Below, one piece after another: positions 5,903-12,020 of a DNA stretch of 12,020 bases. Every line of letters starts with the position of its first letter. Position 1 is the first letter of the stretch. The notes under the pieces were generated by a model, which had not been told where the DNA came from, ran no database searches, and worked only from the letters and a program-made list of their open reading frames with translations. Made by a program: the position numbers and the translations under genes. The stretch is from an uncultured Pyrinomonas sp. (GTDB lineage Bacteria > Acidobacteriota > Blastocatellia > Pyrinomonadales > Pyrinomonadaceae), in contig CAKZOF010000275.1 in the NCBI GenBank assembly GCA_937135995.1, forward strand, positions 1 through 12,020, in the 5' to 3' direction.

Positions 5903-8254
5903 ATGAGAGGGAACTGCTACACGGCAACGAAAAACCAGAAAGCCATTCACCTCTTGGATCAGCAAATTCAATGGCGCTGCGAGCAGGCTAAGCAACTAGA
6001 AGAGGCTGGCAATTACGAAGCTGCCGCACATGTCCTTGGCGATCTTTGGCAGGGAATAGGCGTTATACCAAGATTCGAATCACCAAACCAGCGACTGCTC
6101 GGAGAGTTATTGCTTCGAATTGGAAGCTTGACGGGGTGGTTGGGTAGCGCGCGTCAAATCAGAGGGGCTCAAGAAGCAGCCAAGGACATTATCACAAAAG
6201 CGGTTCGTCTGTTCGACTCGATTGGCGATCAGCGGAAGAAGGTCGAAGCAGAAATAGAATTGGCTTGGAGTTATTGGAGACAAGGCGAGTTTGATGAATC
6301 GTGTGTCATACTGCATGATGCTCTTTCTCGAACGACGGACGAGGAGTTAAAAGCGATTGCCCTCGTTCGACTCGCCGAGGCAAATCGCGCTGCCGGCCGT
6401 CTTGTAACAGCGTTAGCTATCTTGGATGAAGCGGCGCCTCTCGTTGAAAGCGAAAACATTGCTCCCTCTCTCAAAGGAAGGTTTCATAACACGCTCGCGC
6501 TCGTTGTACGCAATTTGGGAGGCGTCGAGAAAAAGTCTAGTTATCTGGATAGAGCGCTCATCGAGTACTCAGCCGCAAGCTACTACTTCGAACGGGCGGG
6601 GCATTTGCGCTACTGCGCGCGCGTTGAAAACAACATCGGATTCCTTCTCTTCAAGCTGGGGAGGTTCGCCGAAGCGCACGCGCATCTCGAACGGGCGCGG
6701 CGCTTGTTCGCCAGTCTGCGCGACATGGGGAGTTTGGCGCAGGTCAATGAAACGCGCGCGCGCGCGCTTCTCGCGCAAGGGCGCAACTCGGACGCCGAGC
6801 GCGTTCTGCGTGGTGTCATTCAAACGCTCGCACGGGGCGACGAGAAGTCCTTGCTGGCCGAAGCGCTCGCAACGCGAGGCACTGCGCTCGCTCGATTAGG
6901 GCGGAAAGAACAGGCGCGCAACGCTTTCACACGCGCTTTGAGCGCTGCGGAAGAGGTTGGCGATGCCGAGAGAGCAGCAAACGCCGCTTTGGCCCTCATC
7001 GAGGAATTGAGCGAGTCGTTGTCGGCGGATGAGTTGCGCGAGTTTTACGAACGTGCCGACGAGTTGCTGCGTCCTGCACCGAGCGAGATCCATGAACGCT
7101 TGCGTCGTTGCGCGCGCCGCGTCATCGCCGCATCGCGTGAAACGAAATCTTCCGCATCTCTCGTGTTCGTTTGCGCTTCGCCGCAGACGCAGGCGTTGCT
7201 CGAATATGCGCGACTCGTCGCGCCCACTGGCTCGGCGGTGCTCATTTGGGGCGAAACCGGAACCGGCAAAGACGTGCTCGCCCGTCTAATCCATCGGTGG
7301 AGCGGGCGGACCGGGCAGTTTGTCGCGGTCAATTGCGCGAACTTGAACGATGCGCTCTTCGAATCACAAGTCTTTGGTCACCGGCGCGGCAGCTTCACCG
7401 ATGCTGTGAGCGATTACGCCGGAGCGGCATGCGAGGCTGCTGGCGGCACGCTCTTTCTCGACGAGATCGGCGAATTAAGCCTCGCGGCGCAAGCCAAACT
7501 GCTGCGTTTAATCGAACACGGCGAAGTCTGCGCGCTCGGGGCGGCCATGCCCGAACGCGTCGACGTGCGCATCCTAGCGGCGACCAATCGCGATCTCGAA
7601 AAGCTCGTCGAAGAAGGGCACTTTCGCGCCGATCTGTTCTATCGCTTAGCGACTTTTCAACTTTTCATCCCGCCCCTGCGCGAGCGGCGCGAAGATCTGC
7701 GTGCGCTCGCTGTCCACTTCATTCGGGAGGCCGAGCGGCAGCACGGCAAACGCCTCCATTGGACCGAAGATTGTTTCAGCGAGATCGAGCGATTGCCGCT
7801 GCGCGGCAACGCGCGCGAGCTACGCGCTCTCATTGAGCGCACGTATGTCGTTGCGACTGATGGGGCGACCATCGGTCCGGAAGCGGTTGCCGTGGTCGGT
7901 CTGAGAAGGACGCAGCGCGCCGGGTTCGGCGACGCTTGGAGCGGTTGCTCGCTCGAAGAGGAGCTGCACCACTACGAGGCGGAGTTGATCAAACGCGCAC
8001 TCGACCAGGCCCGCGGTCGCATCACGCAAGCGGCACGATTGCTGGGCATCAGCCATCAGCGGTTGTCGTTCATCCTCGGCACGCGCCACAAGGATCTGCT
8101 CGCCGCGACGCCTTGCGAACGGCGCCGACGTTCGATCGTCGAACCGAAGGCGGCGCGCGCGGCGAAAAAGGTTGCAGCGATTCCGGTGATCGAGGACGGT
8201 TTCGCGTCGCCGGAAACCGACGAATGTTCCCTTCGCGAGTCGCTTTCGCAGTGA
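5903..8254 (+). CDS. TPR-AAA+-HTH transcriptional regulator (sigma-54 activator type)
   Basis: Regulator of 783 residues. Residues about 15-375 are helical TPR-like repeats (for example YEAAAHVLGDLW, KAIALVRLAEANRAAGRL, NNIGFLLFKLGRFAEAHAHL). An AAA+ bacterial enhancer-binding domain follows (about 420-665): Walker A GETGTGKD (450-457), GSFTDA at 496-501 where GAFTGA is canonical, Walker B LFLDEIGEL (D520, E521), AATNRD sensor I, FRADLFYRL with arginine finger region (574-582), and LRGNARELR where WPGNVREL is usual. The C-terminal helix-turn-helix (706-733, RITQAARLLGISHQRLSFIL) is followed by basic RRRRSIV. There is no receiver, GAF or PAS domain, so the TPR region is probably the sensor. 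Start: the frame extends upstream, but ATG 5903 has AAAGGGG 9 nt before it and clears the divergent peptide gene; ATG 5876 is the alternative. The first 230 codons are AT-richer than the rest. Confidence 0.9.
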   Translation: MRGNCYTATKNQKAIHLLDQQIQWRCEQAKQLEEAGNYEAAAHVLGDLWQGIGVIPRFESPNQRLLGELLLRIGSLTGWLGSARQIRGAQEAAKDIITKAVRLFDSIGDQRKKVEAEIELAWSYWRQGEFDESCVILHDALSRTTDEELKAIALVRLAEANRAAGRLVTALAILDEAAPLVESENIAPSLKGRFHNTLALVVRNLGGVEKKSSYLDRALIEYSAASYYFERAGHLRYCARVENNIGFLLFKLGRFAEAHAHLERARRLFASLRDMGSLAQVNETRARALLAQGRNSDAERVLRGVIQTLARGDEKSLLAEALATRGTALARLGRKEQARNAFTRALSAAEEVGDAERAANAALALIEELSESLSADELREFYERADELLRPAPSEIHERLRRCARRVIAASRETKSSASLVFVCASPQTQALLEYARLVAPTGSAVLIWGETGTGKDVLARLIHRWSGRTGQFVAVNCANLNDALFESQVFGHRRGSFTDAVSDYAGAACEAAGGTLFLDEIGELSLAAQAKLLRLIEHGEVCALGAAMPERVDVRILAATNRDLEKLVEEGHFRADLFYRLATFQLFIPPLRERREDLRALAVHFIREAERQHGKRLHWTEDCFSEIERLPLRGNARELRALIERTYVVATDGATIGPEAVAVVGLRRTQRAGFGDAWSGCSLEEELHHYEAELIKRALDQARGRITQAARLLGISHQRLSFILGTRHKDLLAATPCERRRRSIVEPKAARAAKKVAAIPVIEDGFASPETDECSLRESLSQ

Positions 8255-8288
8255 TACTGGTTTCGGCTTGGGATCGGTTGGGGCCTCG

Positions 8289-9278
8289 CTAGGCTGCAAC
8301 CGCGCTTTTGCGCGCGAACTCTTCGTGGAGCAGCGTGTTGAACGCTTCCGCCTGCTCTTCTTGCACCATCAAACGAGCGCGATCAAAGACGACGACGCGC
8401 GCGCGCGGGTTGAGCCGAAGCCAAATGCCAGCGCGCGCCGGTGGGTTGCTCCGATCTTCGCGACCCCAGATCAACGTCGCTGGTTGGATGAGACGCGCGA
8501 AGTTTGCGCGCACATCGCAGTTCAAGTAGCCCGAAAGAAAAGCCGTCATCGCGTGTTGCGCACCGGGTTGGTGACTCATCGCGTAGTGGTGCGCGACGAG
8601 TCGAGGCGTGACCATGTCGCGATCGTAATAGAGGTAACGATGGGCGTGATCGCGCAAGCTCCGTTCGCTAGCGATGACGTTGTAGAACGAAGTGCCGAGC
8701 ACGGGCGAATGAAGCAGACCATAAAAGGCGGCTCCGGTCATGCCGGGGCGTTCGTGAAAAGCGTCGATTCCGAGCGGCGAAACGAGCGTGAGGCTGAGCA
8801 CGAATTCAGGTCGCTCGTCGGCGACGCGCACAGCGTAGGCTGCGCTCAGCGAACTCGCTACGAGGTGGGCTGGTCGTCGGACCACGTCGCGCAAAAAGTC
8901 GCTCAACAACTCGACGTACAGATCAGCGCTGTAGGGTGCCGTCGGTGGTTTATCGGAGAAGCCGAAACCGAGAAGGTCGGGCGCGTAAACGCGAAACCGC
9001 TCGGCAAGCGCGGCGAAGTTGCGCCGCCACATGAAGCTCGACGCTCCGGCCATGATCGCGTGGACGAAGACGACGGGCGGGGCGGATTCCGAACCGGCGA
9101 GGCGGTAGATGATGCCGCCGTGCCGCCACCCGTAGAATTCCACCTCGCCGCCGAAGAGTTCAGCGGGCGGGTCCGCCGTCTTGCGGCGTCGTGCAGCGAC
9201 GAAGTTGACGGTGGCCAGCGCAGCCAGACCCGCGCCGCCAGCGAGCAATCCCTTCCACCATTTGTTTCTCTTGCTCAT
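8289..9278 (-). CDS. Membrane-anchored alpha/beta-hydrolase-fold protein
   Basis: Alpha/beta-hydrolase-fold protein of 329 residues; substrate unknown. A single N-terminal transmembrane helix (about 10-29, after a basic MSKRNKWWK) should anchor it, with the catalytic domain following. Seen: VVFVHAIMAGASSFMW (oxyanion-hole region, H73), YAPDLLGFGFSDKP, nucleophile elbow HLVASSLSA with S143 flanked by A141 and S145, and LIWGREDRSNPP supplying the acid D275. The final motif reads FDRARLMVQEEQAEAFN; R302 sits where the catalytic histidine of GHxxxxE is expected, so activity is doubtful. ATG 9278 was chosen because it puts the basic-hydrophobic leader first and avoids overlap with the RNase gene; the adjacent AAAGAGG is unusually close to the ATG. 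It is 106 bp downstream of the RNase E/G gene on the same strand, with a terminator-like hairpin between, and convergent with the TPR regulator (34-bp gap). Confidence 0.85.
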   Translation of the reverse strand: MSKRNKWWKGLLAGGAGLAALATVNFVAARRRKTADPPAELFGGEVEFYGWRHGGIIYRLAGSESAPPVVFVHAIMAGASSFMWRRNFAALAERFRVYAPDLLGFGFSDKPPTAPYSADLYVELLSDFLRDVVRRPAHLVASSLSAAYAVRVADERPEFVLSLTLVSPLGIDAFHERPGMTGAAFYGLLHSPVLGTSFYNVIASERSLRDHAHRYLYYDRDMVTPRLVAHHYAMSHQPGAQHAMTAFLSGYLNCDVRANFARLIQPATLIWGREDRSNPPARAGIWLRLNPRARVVVFDRARLMVQEEQAEAFNTLLHEEFARKSAVAA

Positions 9279-9308
9279 CCTCTTTACGGTTCGCGGGAGC
9301 CGCAAAAT

Positions 9309-9351
9309 AAAGCGCAGAGGCTTTTCCACCCTGCCATCTCCTCTGCGCTTT
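9309..9351 (-). terminator. Intrinsic terminator after the RNase E/G gene
   Basis: A perfect 12-bp inverted repeat, AAAGCGCAGAGG (9309-9320) and CCTCTGCGCTTT (9340-9351), with a 19-nt loop. Read on the minus strand, the second arm runs into CTTTATTTT, a U-rich tract, as expected for Rho-independent termination. It lies 33 bp past the RNase E/G stop and ends 30 bp before the hydrolase start, so the hydrolase depends on read-through or on a promoter not recognised here. Confidence 0.8.
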
Positions 9352-9384
9352 GGTGAGAAATCGTCTCCGGTCCGCTCATGAACG

Positions 9385-11802
<2,418 letters not shown>

Positions 11803-12020
11803 CTTTCAGAACTCTTCTCCTCATGCCGCCACGGGTCGCTCGATTCGAGCGCACCAAAGAAGCGACCCGTCAGCGTGGTGATTTGGGCGTGGCAAACGGG
11901 GTGCGGATCTTCCGCTCCAACGGGGCAGGACGCAAAACGCGCCGCGAACCATCCTGTGTGGACTTCGTCCGAAGGAGTGTCTGGTGTGGTGCCGCGGTAG
12001 ACCTTCGCGTCGGGCACCAG
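11803..12020. other. Leader region of RNase E/G and window edge
   Basis: These 218 bp hold no convincing gene. One minus-strand frame stays open from the edge to a stop at 11787-11789, overlapping the RNase start, but its translation has no recognisable family or normal composition. The stretch carries the 10-bp-arm hairpin at 11831-11870 and a small CTTCG/CGAAG hairpin (11963-11974). No confident promoter was found. Confidence 0.4.
11831..11870 (-). promoter_or_regulatory. Hairpin in the 5' leader of the RNase E/G gene
   Basis: ACGGGTCGCT (11831-11840) and AGCGACCCGT (11861-11870) are a perfect 10-bp inverted repeat with a 20-nt loop. An alternative inner hairpin GCTCG-ATT-CGAGC (11838-11850) shares bases with one arm. 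The structure ends about 9 nt before the GAGGAGAA ribosome binding site on the minus strand and lacks a U tract. In E. coli, rne autoregulates through a structured 5' leader, so a similar role is conceivable. Confidence 0.5.

Noticed and set aside
8268..9356. 362-codon plus-strand frame opposite the hydrolase gene
   Set aside because: Antisense shadow; charged, low-complexity translation without domains, while the minus strand has clear alpha/beta-hydrolase motifs.

Overview
The window is about 12 kb of dense, GC-rich bacterial chromosome. The gene content points to Acidobacteriota, most likely a Blastocatellia or Chloracidobacterium relative: an OPT transporter with a large soluble insertion, a PilZ protein with an acidobacterial-style sequence, a CusF-Sco fusion with a CX5C copper site, a TPR-AAA+ regulator with a characteristic C-terminal helix-turn-helix, and an RNase E/G with a long low-complexity insert. 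This placement rests on remembered family resemblance, not on a search. No rRNA, tRNA, insertion sequence or convincing CRISPR array was seen.

Layout. Positions 3-3864 (+) hold a 5'-truncated OPT oligopeptide transporter, a small exported protein with an NTF2-like part and a pilin-head-like part, and a PilZ domain protein; the last two are nearly abutting. Positions 3977-4861 (-) encode a CusF-Sco lipoprotein. A gene-poor stretch (4862-5494) carries copies of a palindromic motif centred on GTTGCAAC. Positions 5495-5758 (-) encode an 87-residue exported peptide precursor with four copies of a heptapeptide. Diverging from it, 5903-8254 (+) encodes a TPR-AAA+-HTH regulator. Positions 8289-9278 (-) encode a membrane-anchored alpha/beta-hydrolase-fold protein, and 9385-11802 (-) encode RNase E/G. 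A strong intrinsic-terminator-like hairpin lies between these two, and a 10-bp-arm hairpin lies in the RNase leader.

Most interesting region: 5495-8254. A Sec-exported precursor with repeats of G-[EQ]-M-[DG]-T-G-[YA] is divergently paired with a regulator whose sensory half is made of TPR helices, the fold that reads peptide pheromones in RRNPP systems. The two tandem DNA copies of the repeat differ at four positions, all silent, so the peptide sequence looks selected. The AT-richer composition of this region ends inside the regulator gene near 6600-6660, which would fit a peptide-plus-sensor cassette joined to a conserved AAA+/HTH output half. The proposal is a candidate peptide-signalling system; direct sensing is inference. 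The other genes look like ordinary accessory or housekeeping functions: peptide or metal-chelate uptake, copper delivery to cytochrome oxidase, c-di-GMP response and RNA decay.
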